DNA of 64,000 nt from DASSQJ01 sp963726295 (lineage in GTDB: Bacteria > Actinomycetota > Actinomycetes > Actinomycetales > Dermatophilaceae): NCBI GenBank assembly GCA_963726295.1, contig CAVSBW010000012.1, positions 580,157-644,156 on the forward strand, given 5' to 3'. Below, one piece after another: positions 27,583 to 37,846 of the stretch; position 1 is the first letter of the stretch; the number at the start of each line of letters is the position of its first letter. The notes under the pieces are model-generated. The model did no database searches, was not told the origin of the DNA, and was given only the letters and a program-made list of their open reading frames with translations. Position numbers and translations under genes: made by a program.

Positions 27583-28511
27583 GCCGCTCCGAGAAGCGCG
27601 TGGGCCGCGGCGAGCACCTCCTCGACGGTGACGCGCCCCAGCCTCGGGTCGAGGCGGGCGCCGTTGGCGTCGCCGGGCCGGGTGGACGCCCGCGGCCCGT
27701 GCCAGACCACCCGGTGGAGGTGGGCGTCGATCCGCGGCCCCCAGAGGGCTGGTGAGACCGGGCCGAAGAGCGTCACCGAGGGTGTCCCGTAGGCCGTCGC
27801 CACGTGCGCGACGCCGGTGTCGGAGGACAGCAGCAGGTCGGCCCCGGCGACCAGCGCGGCCAGGTCGGTCAGGTCGTCGCGCCCGGTCCGGTCCTGCGCC
27901 CCCGCGCGCACCAGCGGACGCGCGAGGTCGGCCTCGGCGGCGGTCCCCGTCACCACCACCGGTCTGCCCCGGTCGACCAGCGCCGCCACGACCTCGGCCC
28001 ACCGCTCCAGCGGCCACCGGCGCGCCGGGGCCGACGCCCCGGGGTGCACGAGGACCGCGCCACTCCCCGGCACCCCTGCTCCCAGCCGCAGGTCGTGCGG
28101 GTCCGCGACCGGGCCCAGGGTCCGCACCAGGCGGACCCAGCGGTCGACCTCGTGCTCGTCCTCCCTCCACGCCGGTCCCGTGACGTGGCCGGCGGCCGGG
28201 CAGCGGAACCCCAGGAGCGCCCGGGCCCCGGTCGCGTGGAGCAGCCGGTGGCTCGCCGGACCGCAGCCGTGGAGGTCCACGGCGAGGTCCGGCGCCCGGT
28301 CGACGGGCAGCGGGTGCCCCAGCCCGGTTGCCGGGACGGTGCCGTCGACGAGGCCGAGGTCGCGGAACCACGCCGCCAGCGCCCGCGGTGCCGCAAGGAG
28401 GATGCGGTGGCCCGGGTACGCCCGCCGGAGCCCGCGCAGCGCGGGGACGGCGGTCAGCAGGTCGCCGAGGCCGAGCGCCCGGAGGACCAGGACCTCGGGA
28501 GCGTCGGTCAC
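27522..28511 (-). CDS. Glycosyltransferase family 9 (heptosyltransferase-like)
   Basis: 329 residues. Start GTG 28511 overlaps the SDR stop. GT9 (ADP-heptose:glycan transferase) features: VLVLRALGLGDLLTAVPALR at the N-terminus, RAPDLAVDLHGCGPASHRLL, VLVHPGASAPARRWPLERWA (nucleotide-sugar binding) and LLLSSDTGVAHVATAYGTPS, VTLFGPVSPALWGP. Intact. Adjacent gmhA and hldE make ADP-heptose, the donor used by this family, which supports a true heptosyltransferase. Last gene of the ten-gene minus-strand operon. Confidence 0.85.
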   Translation of the reverse strand: MTDAPEVLVLRALGLGDLLTAVPALRGLRRAYPGHRILLAAPRALAAWFRDLGLVDGTVPATGLGHPLPVDRAPDLAVDLHGCGPASHRLLHATGARALLGFRCPAAGHVTGPAWREDEHEVDRWVRLVRTLGPVADPHDLRLGAGVPGSGAVLVHPGASAPARRWPLERWAEVVAALVDRGRPVVVTGTAAEADLARPLVRAGAQDRTGRDDLTDLAALVAGADLLLSSDTGVAHVATAYGTPSVTLFGPVSPALWGPRIDAHLHRVVWHGPRASTRPGDANGARLDPRLGRVTVEEVLAAAHALLGAAQAEGAPASCGAEASSSSGS

Positions 28512-29233
28512 GGCCAGGACGGCTCGGTCGAGGTCGCGACGACGAGCTCGCGGATCTCGCAGTCCCCCGGCTGGCTCAGCACGGTGAGCACGGTCGCCGC
28601 GACGTCGGCCGGGTCGTTGAGGGCGGCGTCGGGTCCGGGCTTGTACTGCTCGGTGCGGCCGTCGAAGAACCCGGTGCGCATCCCGCCGGGAACGAGCATC
28701 GTCACCCGCACCCGCCCGGCCAGCTCGATGGCCAGGGAGCGGGTGAAGCCGACGACCCCGAACTTGGAGGCGCAGTACGCCGTCGCGTCCCCCGCCGGCC
28801 GCAGCCCCAACGTCGACCCGACGGTGATGACCGTGCCGTGCCGGTCGACGAGGTGTGGCAGCGCGGCCCGTACGACGGCCGCGGTGCCCAGCAGGTTCAC
28901 CTTGAGCACGCGGTCCCAGGCCTGCGCCGCCACCTCCTCGAGCGGCCCGCAGGCGTCGATCCCCGCGGCGGTGACGACCGCGTCGGGCGGGCCCACCCGC
29001 TCCACGAGCTCCTCGACCGCCGCCGCGGCGGCGTCGGTGTCGGCGAGGTCGGCACGGACGTGGGCCACGTCGACCTCCGGTGCGGCCACGTCGATGACCG
29101 CCGGGGTGCCGCCGGCCTTGTCGACGGCCGCGACCACCGCGGCCCCCAACCCTCGGGCCCCGCCGGTGACGAAGACCGTGCCGGGGCCCGAGCTGCGGGG
29201 GTCGGTGGCGGGACGGTGGGTGGTGTCGCTCAT
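28508..29233 (-). CDS. Short-chain dehydrogenase/reductase
   Basis: 241 residues. Start ATG 29233 with GAGGAGC upstream and an ATGA overlap with the hldE stop. Classical SDR: TVFVTGGARGLGAAVVAAVD (TGxxxGxG), VTAAGIDACGPLEEVAAQAW, ITVGSTLGLRPAGDATAYCA and YCASKFGVVGFTRSLAIELA (YxxxK with S before it), then MLVPGGMRTGFFDGRTEQYK. NAD(P)-dependent oxidation or reduction of a sugar or polyketide carbonyl; the operon suggests a sugar substrate such as a heptose derivative, but this is inference. Confidence 0.85.
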   Translation of the reverse strand: MSDTTHRPATDPRSSGPGTVFVTGGARGLGAAVVAAVDKAGGTPAVIDVAAPEVDVAHVRADLADTDAAAAAVEELVERVGPPDAVVTAAGIDACGPLEEVAAQAWDRVLKVNLLGTAAVVRAALPHLVDRHGTVITVGSTLGLRPAGDATAYCASKFGVVGFTRSLAIELAGRVRVTMLVPGGMRTGFFDGRTEQYKPGPDAALNDPADVAATVLTVLSQPGDCEIRELVVATSTEPSWP

Positions 29234-30641
29234 CGGGATGCTCCTCGGGTCGTGGACGAAAGGATGGCGGTCGTCGACCGCCCGGACAGGTAGGGAAGGA
29301 GGACCGTGCGGCCGCCCCACGAGCGGACCAACCGCGACTCGGGGAGGTCGGAGCCCTCGTAGTCGCCGCCCTTGACCCAGATGTCCGGGCGGATCCGGCG
29401 CAGCGCCTCGTCCGGGACGTCCTCGTCGAAGACGACGACCGCGTCGACGCAGCGCAGGCCGCGCAGCACGGTCGCCCGGTCCTCGCTGCGTGGTCACGGG
29501 ACGCCCCGGGCCCTTGAGCCGAGCCACCGAGGCGTCGGAGTTCGAGCAGGACGACGAGGGCGTCGCCGAGGCCGCGGGCGGCCTCGAGCGTGGCGACGTG
29601 GCCGGCATGCAGCACGTCGAAGCAGCCTCCCGTCGCGACGACGGTGCCGCCGCGCTCCCGCACGGCGGTGACGACGTCGACGGCGGCGGCTGCCGCGTCC
29701 GCGCGGGGGGTCCGGCGCCCGCCGTCCCGGGTCGGCCGGTCCGGCGACCCCTCGGGCACCCGCCAGGCCGAGGCGCCGCCGGAGGCGACGAACGCACCGG
29801 CCGACCGCACCGCCTCGCCGACGGCCTCGCTCGCCGTGCGGCCGGCCGCCAGGGCCACCGCGGCGGCCGCGGTGAAGCTGTCGCCGGCGCCGCAGGGGTC
29901 GCCCTCGGCCGGCGCCGCGGGAACGAGCGTCGGCTCCCCCGCGGTGGTGCCGAGCCAGGCGCCCTGCACACCGTCGGTGACGGCGACGGCGCCGCGCCCC
30001 CCAGTGGCGCACCAGCCCCGCCGCCAGGGCGTCAGCCGGGCTCCCCGTCGACGCCGAGCCGGGCCCGGGCCTCGGTGAGGTTGGGGGTGACGAGGGCACA
30101 GCCCGGCACCGGCTCCGCGCCGCGCGGGTGCGGGTCCCAGACGACCGGCGCCCGGGGCGCCCGGCGCTCCAGCAGGCTCCGCAGCTGCGGGTGGGCCGAC
30201 GTCCCGGCGCCGTAGCACGAGACGACGACGGTGGCCGCGTCGAGGAGCAGCGGCTCCACCTCGTCCGGGAACGACCCGAGCGGTCGCCCGGATCCGCCCT
30301 GGTCGATCCGGGCGACCGAGTGCGTCCCGACCCGCACCCGGGTCTTGACCCTGGTGCCGCCCTCGTGGTCGCCGGCCACGAGCCGCACGCCGAAGGCCTC
30401 GAGCACGCGGCGCAGCAGCCGTCCCTCCTCGTCGTCGGCCACGGGGGCCACGAGCGTGGTCCGGTGCCCGGCGGCGGCACACGACCAGCGCCGTGAGGCC
30501 GGCACCACCGGCACCGACGAGCACCTCGTCGACGTCGACGACGGGCGCAGGGGCGTCGGGGCAGAGCCGCTCGACCCGGCCGTGGACGTCGCGGTCGAGG
30601 ACCAGGTCCCCGACGACCACGACGTCGTCGACGCCGCTCAC
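29230..30641 (-). CDS. hldE: Bifunctional heptose-7-phosphate kinase / heptose-1-phosphate adenylyltransferase HldE (frameshifted)
   Basis: Makes ADP-heptose from heptose 7-phosphate together with a phosphatase. Start GTG 30641 overlaps the gmhA stop. PfkB-type kinase domain: VSGVDDVVVVGDLVLDRDVH, GHRTTLVAPVADDEEGRLLR, GTRVKTRVRVGTHSVARIDQ, ALVTPNLTEARARLGVDG and catalytic AEGDPCGAGDSFTAAAAVAL. Nucleotidyltransferase domain: VVATGGCFDVLHAGHVATLE (HxGH) and CVDAVVVFDEDVPDEALRRI, RPDIWVKGGDYEGSDLPES. At least four single-base shifts (near 30480, 30025, 29550, 29490). Joined length of about 470 residues is normal for HldE. Confidence 0.9.
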
Positions 30642-31247
30642 GAGCCCTGCCGGCACACCGGGCCGGCGCTCATCAGGCCCCGGGAGGCGAGCTCGTCGTC
30701 GAGCGCCGCGCAGACGGCGTGGATGGCGACGAGCTGCACCTCCTGGACCGCGGCGGTGCTGGGCGCGTCGACGACCAGCGTCCGGTCGGCGAGGCCCGCG
30801 AGCGGGTTGGGCGCCGGGCCGGTCAGGGCCCAGACCCGAAGGCCCAGCTCGTGGCCGCGCTTGGCCGCGTGGAGGATGTTGCTGCTCGACCCGCTCGTCG
30901 AGAGCAGCACGAGCACGTCACCGGGCCGGCCGTGCGCCTCGACCTGGCGGGCGAAGACCTCCTCGGGTCCGTAGTCGTTGAGGATCGCGGTCAGGCTCGA
31001 GGTCTCCGCGCTCAGGGCGATCGCCGAGAACGGCCGCCGGTCCCGACACCACCGGCCGACGAGCTCGGCGGTGAGGTGCTGGGCCTCCGCGGCGCTGCCG
31101 CCGTTGCCGGCGGCCAGCAGGCGCCCGACCACCGGTCAGCACGCCCGCGAGCTCCTCGCCCCAGCCGCGGACCAGCTCTTCCTGGGCCTCGAGGGAGCGC
31201 CAGCGCCGCCGGGCCAGCTCGGCGGCGTGCTCGGTGAGCCAGGACAC
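30638..31247 (-). CDS. gmhA: Sedoheptulose-7-phosphate isomerase GmhA (one frameshift)
   Basis: First step of ADP-heptose synthesis. SIS-domain protein with RLLAAGNGGSAAEAQHLTAE, LVGRWCRDRRPFSAIALSAE, TAILNDYGPEEVFARQVEAH and LLSTSGSSSNILHAAKRGHE, the expected GmhA active-site pattern. The N-terminal helix (VSWLTEHAAELARRRWRSLE) lies in another frame, so the start is probably GTG 31247 with a shift near 31135. Joined length of about 200 residues. The boundary with the upstream glycosyltransferase is unclear because both share one frame there. Confidence 0.88.
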
Positions 31248-32487
31248 CGGGGCCGCACCGCGCGGCGGTCCGTCCGCGTGCCGGCGCCGGCGGACCAGCT
31301 CGCCGAGCAGCTCCTCGGTGCCGCGCGCCACGACGTCCCAGTCGAAGCGCTCGACGGCGCGCCGGCGCGCTCGCTCCCCCATCCGGCGGGCGGACGCGGG
31401 ATCCCGGAGCACCGAGGCGACGGCGCGGCCGACGGCCTCGACGTCCCGGGGCGGGACGAGCAGCCCGGTGCGGCCGTTCTCGACGCTGTCGAGCAGCCCG
31501 CCGACTGCCGACCCGACGACGGCCCGCCCGCAGGCGGCATGCCTCGAGCGGCGTGATGCCGAACGGCTCGTACCAGGGGACGGCGAGGACGAGGTCGGCC
31601 GAGCGGTAGACCGCGGGCATGTCCTCGTGCGGCACCTGCCCGACGAGGTGCACGCGGTCCGCGACGCCGACGTCCTCGGCCACGCGGAGCAGGCGGCGGG
31701 CCTCGCCGTCGCGGTCCAGCTCGGCCGCGGGCGGTCCGCCGACGACGACGAGGTCGGCGTCCGGCACCGCGCGTCAGGGCCCGGACCGCGACGTCGACGC
31801 CCTTGCGCTCGACGAGCCGTCCGACGACGAGGAGCCGGGGTCCCCGCCGTGGCGGCAGGTGCCGGCGAGCAGCCGTCGCCCGGCGTGAAGTGCTGCGGTG
31901 TCGACGCCGCACGGCACGACGTCGACCGTGCCCGGTGGGCACGCCCATGGCAGCGAGCTCGGCCACCTCGTCGGCGCACGTCGCGATGACGAGGTCGACC
32001 TCCTCGGCGAGCCCGCGCTCGAGCCGCAGGCGCTCGGGCGGGCTGGTGTCGCACGCGCCCTGGTGCCGTCGCTTGACCGTGCCGAGGGCGTGGAAGGTCT
32101 GGGCCACCGGGACACCGGCCCGCCGGCCGGCCGCCAGCGCGGCCAGCCCGGACATCCAGAAGTGGGCGTGGACGACGTCCGGGCGTCCGTGCTCGGCCCA
32201 GTCCTGCGCGATGCCCGCGGCGAACGTCGTCGACGTGGGGCAGCAGCTCGTCCTTCGGCACGCGCTCGGGGGGACCGGCCGGCGACGTTGACCACCGTGA
32301 CGCCGGACGGCATCCGCACCCGGTCGGGGGCGCGTGGGTCGTCCCGCCGGGTGTACACGGTCACGGTCGTGCCCGAGCCGGGCGAGGCCGGCGGCGAGCG
32401 GGCCACGTGGACGTTCTGTCCGCCGGCGTCGACCCCACCGAGAGCGGCGAGCGGGCTGGCGTGCTCGGAGACCATCGCGATCTTCAC
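31248..32487 (-). CDS. Glycosyltransferase family 4, GGxDxGGQ type (frameshifted)
   Basis: Retaining GT-B glycosyltransferase, similar in plan to MshA and sucrose-phosphate synthase. Start GTG 32487 overlaps the stop of the next glycosyltransferase; N-terminus VKIAMVSEHASPLAALGGVD, AGGQNVHV, the signature of this group. Further: TVTVYTRRDDPRAPDRVRMP, SGVTVVNV, DVVPCGVDTAA, LLVVGRLVERKGVDVAVRAL, DADLVVVGGPPAAELDRDG, FGITPLEACR and VGGLLDSVENGRTGLLVPPR. Five or more indels. The stop is not resolved; the frame continues into gmhA near 31247. Acceptor unknown. Confidence 0.8.
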
Positions 32488-33477
32488 GGAGCCACCTCCT
32501 TGAGGGTGCGGTCCCAGTCGGTGAGGAACCGGTCGAGGGCGAATCGGTCGAGGGCGTGCGGCACGGGCGGCCAGGCCGCGTTCGCGTGCCTCGTCGGGGT
32601 CGGCGAGGAGGCGGCGGGCGCTGTCCCGCAGCAGCCCGACGTCGTTGCTCAGGACGCCGGCGGCGGGCGGCACCGACTCGGGGGCCTCGGTCGTCGCCAG
32701 CGCGAGCGACGGGCAGGCCCAGGAACATCGCCTCGACGAGCGAGAGGCCCAGGCTGGTCCACCGGTAGGGGTGGAGGTAGGCCCGGCTGCCGGGCCATCG
32801 CCGCGTGCAGACGGTCCTGCGGGAGGTCGTGGCACCGCGACCGGTCCAGCCCGGAGGCACCGCGCCGCTCGGCGAGCGCGCCCAGCTCCTGCGTGTTCAT
32901 GCCGTACACGTCGCACGGGCACGGACCCGGCGAGGGCGAGGACCAGGTCGGACCCGGCGACCCGCCACCGCCGCACCGGGTCGTTGACCGAGACCGCGAG
33001 GGCCGGGTCCTCACCGGTGTAGCGGTACCCGGGGTCGGGGACGCCGTGCTCGAGGACCTGGGTGGGGCGTCCGCCGCAGTCCCACGCCATCGCGTTGAAG
33101 TGCGGTGACGTGCACCACAGGAACGTCCCGGAGCCGCGGGTCCTCGAGCCACCGGGTGCCGGGTCGTGACCGCGCCACCGGGCGGCGTGTTGTGCTCGAG
33201 GTAGACGGCCGGCAGGTCACGGCCGACCGTGCGCCCGGTCCACCGCTCGACGAGGTCGACCTCGTGCGGGCGCTGGAGCACGACGACGTCGAGCTCCTCG
33301 CAGCGCAGCCGCTCGACGGCGTGACCTCCCGGGCCGCGTCCGGCCAGGACCAGGTCTGCGGCACGGCCGCGCCCGTCCGGGCCGCGGTCGGTCGACGAGG
33401 GGCAGCAGGTACTCGTGCGGGCCCTGGACGAGCGAGGTCGTCCACGAGCCGTGGACGTGCCAGACGAGCACCTTCAC
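32484..33477 (-). CDS. Glycosyltransferase, GT1/GT4-like (frameshifted)
   Basis: Start GTG 33477 overlaps the upstream GT9 stop. It begins VKVLVWHVHGSWTTSLVQGP, HEYLLPLV, a pattern of actinobacterial glycosyltransferases. Later pieces: LQRPHEVDLVERWTGRTVGR, LPAVYLEHNTPPGG, AMAWDCGGRPTQVLEHGVPD, PGYRYTGEDPALAVSVNDPV, VYGMNTQELGALAERRG, HPYRWTSLGLSLVEAMFLGL, PVLALATTEAPESVPPAAGV and a C-terminus ending LKEVAP at 32484. At least six indels. It has the GT-B acceptor and donor halves; donor unknown, perhaps a heptose or pentose given the cluster. Confidence 0.75.
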
Positions 33478-34577
33478 GAGCTCACCACCTCGACGGCCGG
33501 CCCGATGGGACCCGGTCGGCGCCCCCGGCGAGCCGCTCGACGGCGGCGACGACCTCGTCGTCGGTGACCTGCGAGGTGCACGGGTGCCCGGGGACCGGGC
33601 AGCTGCGGGCCCGGCGTCATCCGGCACGGTGCGCCCTGGTCGCCCGAGGAGCACGTGGGGCACGCCCCAGGGCGCCAGCGCTCGGCCGGGACCGTCGGGG
33701 CGAAGAGCGCTGACGACCGGGGTGCCGACCGCCGCGGCGAGGTGGGCGGGTCCGGTGTTGCCGACGACGACCGCCGCGGCACCACGCGAGCACGCCGGCG
33801 AGCTCGCGCGAAGCGTCGTCCTGCCCGTCAGGTCGGTGCCGCCGGCCGGCGTGACCGCGGCTCCCACCGGCTCCTCCCCCGGCCCGCCGGTGACGACGAC
33901 CGGCCGGCCGGCGCGGTCGAGCGCCGCCGCGAACCGGCTCGCCGGCTGCGCGGCCGATCGCGCGGGACGGGACCGAGGCGGTCGGGTGCACCACGACGTA
34001 GCCCCTCCGGAAGCCCGCTCGGGCACGGGGACGTCGACGGACCGGCAGCCGTCCGTCGTCGCCCGGGCGGCCGGCGGCGACCGGCGGCCGACACGAGGTC
34101 GCACAGTCGCCTCGACCTCGTGACCGCCCGCCTCGCGCGGGTCGTCGGCGTCGCCCAGGCGACGGTGGCGCACGTCGAGCAGGGTGCCGGGGCAGTCGTC
34201 GCTCGTGCCGGAGACGCGCGGCACGCCCGCCCAGCGGGCGAGCAGCGCGACGGGCAGCGGGCTCTGGTGGAAGGAGGTGAAGACGACCACCTCGTCGTAC
34301 CGGCCCGGCGGCGCAGCCGCTCGGAGCAGCCGGTCCAGGGCGGCCGGGTCCGCCGGCGGGCGCCGGGTCGCCCGGCCCACGGGACGTCGGCGACGACGAC
34401 CTCGTCGACGGCGGGCAGCAGCCGGGCGGCCGCCTCTCCCGCGCTGGTGACGAGCAGGTCGAGGCGCGACGGCGCCGGCGGCGCAGCGTCGCGCAGGGCG
34501 GGCCCGCAGAGGAGGACGTCGCCCTCGCTGTCCTGGCGGACGGCGAGCACCCGGGGTCCGTGCACGTGCTCAGCCAC
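33474..34577 (-). CDS. Glycosyltransferase family 9 (heptosyltransferase-like, frameshifted)
   Basis: Second GT9 enzyme. Start GTG 34577, overlapping the upstream stop as GTGGCTGA. N-terminus VLAVRQDSEGDVLLCGPALR (GT9 pattern), PAVDEVVVADVPWA, FRRGYVVVHPTASVPSRA, RPVVVTGGPGEE, and RGAAAVVVGNTGPAHLAAAV, GTPVVSAL, the donor-binding segment of heptosyltransferases. Ends with GPAVEVVSS at 33474. Many single-base shifts. It pairs with the GT9 at the other end of the operon. Confidence 0.78.
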
Positions 34578-36118
34578 GGCGCCACCCCAGGACCAGGTCG
34601 ACGGCCGAGCGCAGGTCCGAGCGCGACGACCGGCGGCCCGCTCGACCTCCGCGGCCAGGGTGGCCGCGGTCGGGACGAGCACGCTGCGGGCGCCCGGCGG
34701 CCCGGGCCGCCTCGACGTCGGCGCCGATGTCGCCGATGACGACGCACTCCTCGGGCGCGCACGCCCAGGTCGGCCGCCGCGGCCGCGCACCAGCCCGGCC
34801 GCGGGCTTGCGGCAGCGCGCAGCCGTCGTCCGGGGCGTGCGGGCAGACCTGCCACGTGTCGAAGGGGCCGAGGAGCTCCTCGATCCTCGGGTTCACCGCG
34901 GCCACCTGCCCGGCGGTGAGCAGCCCGCGGCCGATGCCGGACTGGTTGCTGACGACCCCGAGGCGCAGCCCGGCGCGCGCAGGCCCGGTCCAGCGCGCTC
35001 GGACGCCCGGGCACCGGGTCGACGGCGTCCGGGTCGCCGTTGTACGGGACGTCGTGGACGAGGGTGCCGTCGCGGTCGAAGAGCACGCGCGCGGACCGGC
35101 GCGGGCCACGGCCGGGCGCGACCGGTGCCGCCACGCGCCGCGCAGCCGGTGGACCAGCCGCCGCGGCGGGATCGCCGACGCTGGTCGCACAGCATGGTGA
35201 GCGACCTCGTCGGCGGTGCGCGGGCCCGGGGCGATCCGGCGCCGGGCGAAGTCGGCGACGGCCAGGCCGCGCCAGCCGCGGCCGAGCCGAGCGCGACGGC
35301 CCGTGCCGCCCGGCTGCGGCGGCTCGCGGGGGCGCACGCCGAGCGCCAGGCCCTCGGCGACGACGGTGGCGACGTGCCGGCGCCAGCCGCCCGGGCGCCG
35401 CCTCGGCCCGCTGCCGCCAGCGCCGGCCCGTGCAGGCGCCGCATCAGGGCGTCGTCGGCGTTGCCGCGCTGGACGTCGCACGCTGACCACCGGGCCGGCC
35501 GGGCGCACCGGGTGGGTGATCGGTCCGCTCGCCCACGACGAGCCGCCCAGCCGGCGTCCCGCGACCCGCAGCGCGAGGTCGGCGTCCTCCCGGAACGCCC
35601 GCGGGAAGCGCTCGTCGAAGCCCCGACCTCGAGCAGGGCCGCGCGCCGGTAGGCCATGTCGGCGGTGGCCCAGCGCGGCGTGCTCGAGCCCGGCGGTCAG
35701 CGCTCCCAGTCGGTCGGCCGGCGGCTGGCCGGCAGGGCACCGACACCCGGCCCTGGACGCCGCCCGTCGTGGCGTCGACGGCGCGCAGGTCGGCCGCCAG
35801 CGCCGCGCGGCCAGCCCGTCGGGCACCAGCACGTCGTCGTCGAGGAAGGCGACCCACTCGCGTGCGGACGCTGCCGCCAGCCGAGGTTGCGTGCCGCCGC
35901 CGGGCCGCGGCCACCGCTGCGGACCACGCGCAGGGAGAGGCCCCCGGCGAGGTCGGGCAGGTCCAGCGGTCCCGGGGTCGCCGGGGCGGTCGTCGACGAC
36001 GACCACCTCCCGCGGGGACGGCCCCGTCCGCCACCGCGTCGGCGAGCCCGCTCAGCAGCGCGGCGAGGCTCGGACGGCCCACGGTGGGCACGACGACGGC
36101 CCAGTCGGGAGCGCTCAC
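34570..36118 (-). CDS. Fusion of a family 2 glycosyltransferase and a GmhB-like HAD phosphatase (frameshifted)
   Basis: Start GTG 36118 overlaps the carbamoyltransferase stop. N-terminal GT2 domain: VSAPDWAVVVPTVGRPSLAA, REWVAFLDDDVLVPDG (DDD metal site) and RGFDERFPRAFREDADLALR. No stop separates this from the C-terminal HAD domain: VLFDRDGTLVHDVPYNGDPD (DxDGT), LRLGVVSNQSGIGRGLLTAG (motif II), DTWQVCPHAPDDGC (zinc-loop cysteines and histidine as in GmhB) and EECVVIGDIGADVEAARAAG (motif IV). This domain would be the heptose-1,7-bisphosphate 7-phosphatase that gmhA/hldE need. About eight indels, so the fusion should be confirmed; no start signal is visible between the domains. Confidence 0.75.
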
Positions 36119-37788
36119 GCAGCACCTCCCCGGGCGAAGAGCTCCCCGCGGCGCACGAGGTGCGGGCCGAGGACGAGGGCGTCGACGGGCGCCGAGCCGA
36201 ACAGCTCGAGCGCGTCCCGCGGGTCGTCCACCATCGGCCGGCCCGCCGTGTTCAGGCTGGTGTTGACGAGCAGGGGCAGGCCGGTGCGCTGCTCGAAGGC
36301 GCGCAGCAGCTCGGCGACGCGGGGAGAGCCACCGGCGTCGACGGTCTGCACCCGGGCGGTGCCGTCGACGTGGACGACCGCCGGGATCCGGTCGCGCCAC
36401 TGCGGGCGCACGTCGTGGACGAAGAGCATGTACGGGCTCGGCAGCGGCCCGCCGGAGAACACCTCGGCGGCCCGGTCCTCGAGCACCATCGGCGCCACCG
36501 GCCGGAACTGCTCGCGACCCTTGACGTCGTTGAGGCGCTCGAGGTTGTGGGCGTGTCCCGGGTGAGCCAGCAGGGAGCGCCGGCCCAGCGCCCGCGGCCC
36601 GAACTCGCTGCGACCGTCGAACCAGGCCACCACGCCGTCGGCGGCGAGGACGTCGGCCACCTCCGCGGCGAGGTCGGGCGGGGTCGTGAACGGCACCGCG
36701 GCGTCGTGCAGCCACCGCGCCAGCTCCTCGTCCGACCACGACCGCCCGAGCGCGGCCGTCTCCATCGGGGCCGCCGGGCCGGCCTCGTCCGCGTGCACCT
36801 GCAGGGCCGCCCCGAGCGCGGTGCCGGCGTCGCCGGCCGCCGGCTGCACCCACACCTCCTCGAAGGGCGACTCGCGCCAGAGCCGGCGGTTGGCGACGCA
36901 GTTCAGGGCGGTGCCTCCGGCCATCGTGAGCACCCGGTCACCGGTGCGCTCGTGCAGCCACCCGGCGAGGTCGAGCAGCACCTCCTCGAGCCGGGCCTGC
37001 ACCGAGGCCGCGAGGTCGGCGTACTCCTGCGGCCAGTCCGTCTCGCCCTCCGCGCCGCGGCGGCACCAGCGCCGACCAGTCGGGCACCGGCGCCTCGAAC
37101 CCGCCGTCGGGGGTGGCGCGAACGACGGTCGCGCAGCTCCTCGAGGTGGACGCGGCCGCCCGTGCGAGGCCAGCGCCATCACCTTGTACTCGTCGCTGGC
37201 CCGGAGGAAGCCCAGGTGCGCGGTGAGCGACTCGTAGAGCAGGCCGAGCGAGTGCGGGAGCGCCTGCGCGGCGAGCACCTCGATGTGGCCGTCCTCGTGG
37301 TGACCCGCGAGGTGGCTGGACTGCTCACCGCGGCCGTCGAGCACCAGGACGCTGCTCGGACGTCCCGCCGTCGCCACCGGCGCCGCCATCGCCGCGGACG
37401 CGGCGTGGGCGAGGTGGTGGGGCACGAAACGCACCCGCTCCCGGTCCAGGCCGGGGAGCGCGGTGGCGAGGAAGCCAGGGGCGGACTGGGCGTACATGAG
37501 GCGCACCGGGTCCCACGGGTCGTCCAGCCCCATGTCCTCCGCCGGCTTGGCCAGCGCTGGGTCGAAGGAGTACGCGACCGCGTCCAGGTCCTCGGGGCGC
37601 AGGCCCGCGGTCTCCAGGCACCACCGCATCGCCGCCTCGGGCAGCTCCCACGCCGCGAACGGCACCGGGCGCTTCCCGTGCTTGCGCCGGGAGAACCGCT
37701 CCTCCTCCGCGGCGGCGACGACCTGACCGTCGACCACCAGCGCGGCCGACGGGTCGTGGAACAGCGCGTTGACACCGAGTACTCGCAT
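36115..37788 (-). CDS. Carbamoyltransferase (NodU/CmcH/TobZ family; two compensating indels)
   Basis: 557 residues. Start ATG 37788: MRVLGVNALFHDPSAALVVD, GQVVAAAEEERFSRRKHGKR. It transfers carbamoyl from carbamoyl phosphate to a hydroxyl via carbamoyl-adenylate. N-terminal YrdC/Kae1-like fold with RFVPHHLAHAASAAMAAP (metal-binding HH..H), VLVLDGRGEQSSHLAG and SDEYKVMALASHG; C-terminal TMAGGTALNCVANRRLWRES, FDGRSEFGPRALGRRSLLA, REQFRPVAPMVLEDRAAEVF and LLVNTSLNTAGRPMVDDPRD. The stretch 37060-37165 is out of frame but the frame is restored. Likely carbamoylates the sugar chain made by this operon. Confidence 0.9.
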   Translation of the reverse strand: MRVLGVNALFHDPSAALVVDGQVVAAAEEERFSRRKHGKRPVPFAAWELPEAAMRWCLETAGLRPEDLDAVAYSFDPALAKPAEDMGLDDPWDPVRLMYAQSAPGFLATALPGLDRERVRFVPHHLAHAASAAMAAPVATAGRPSSVLVLDGRGEQSSHLAGHHEDGHIEVLAAQALPHSLGLLYESLTAHLGFLRASDEYKVMALASHGRPRPPRGAARPSFAPPPTAGSRRRCPTGRRWCRRGAEGETDWPQEYADLAASVQARLEEVLLDLAGWLHERTGDRVLTMAGGTALNCVANRRLWRESPFEEVWVQPAAGDAGTALGAALQVHADEAGPAAPMETAALGRSWSDEELARWLHDAAVPFTTPPDLAAEVADVLAADGVVAWFDGRSEFGPRALGRRSLLAHPGHAHNLERLNDVKGREQFRPVAPMVLEDRAAEVFSGGPLPSPYMLFVHDVRPQWRDRIPAVVHVDGTARVQTVDAGGSPRVAELLRAFEQRTGLPLLVNTSLNTAGRPMVDDPRDALELFGSAPVDALVLGPHLVRRGELFARGGAA

Positions 37789-37805
37789 GGGGGGCGGTTA
37801 CCCGG

Positions 37806-37846
37806 GAGAACCGCTTCTCACGCACTTCAGCCGAGAACCGCTTCTC
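37806..37846. repeat. Two copies of a 14-bp palindrome before the carbamoyltransferase gene
   Basis: GAGAACCGCTTCTC at 37806-37819 and again at 37833-37846, each with arms GAGAA/TTCTC around CCGC, centres 27 bp apart. The second copy overlaps the end of the upstream glycosyltransferase gene, the first lies in the 38-bp gap. A 13/14 match is inside the carbamoyltransferase coding region at 37691-37704. They may be an operator or small stem-loops. Confidence 0.55.

Noticed and set aside
29230..30641. Several separate small genes (kinase piece, nucleotidyltransferase piece)
   Set aside because: The pieces are consecutive parts of one HldE protein in different frames.
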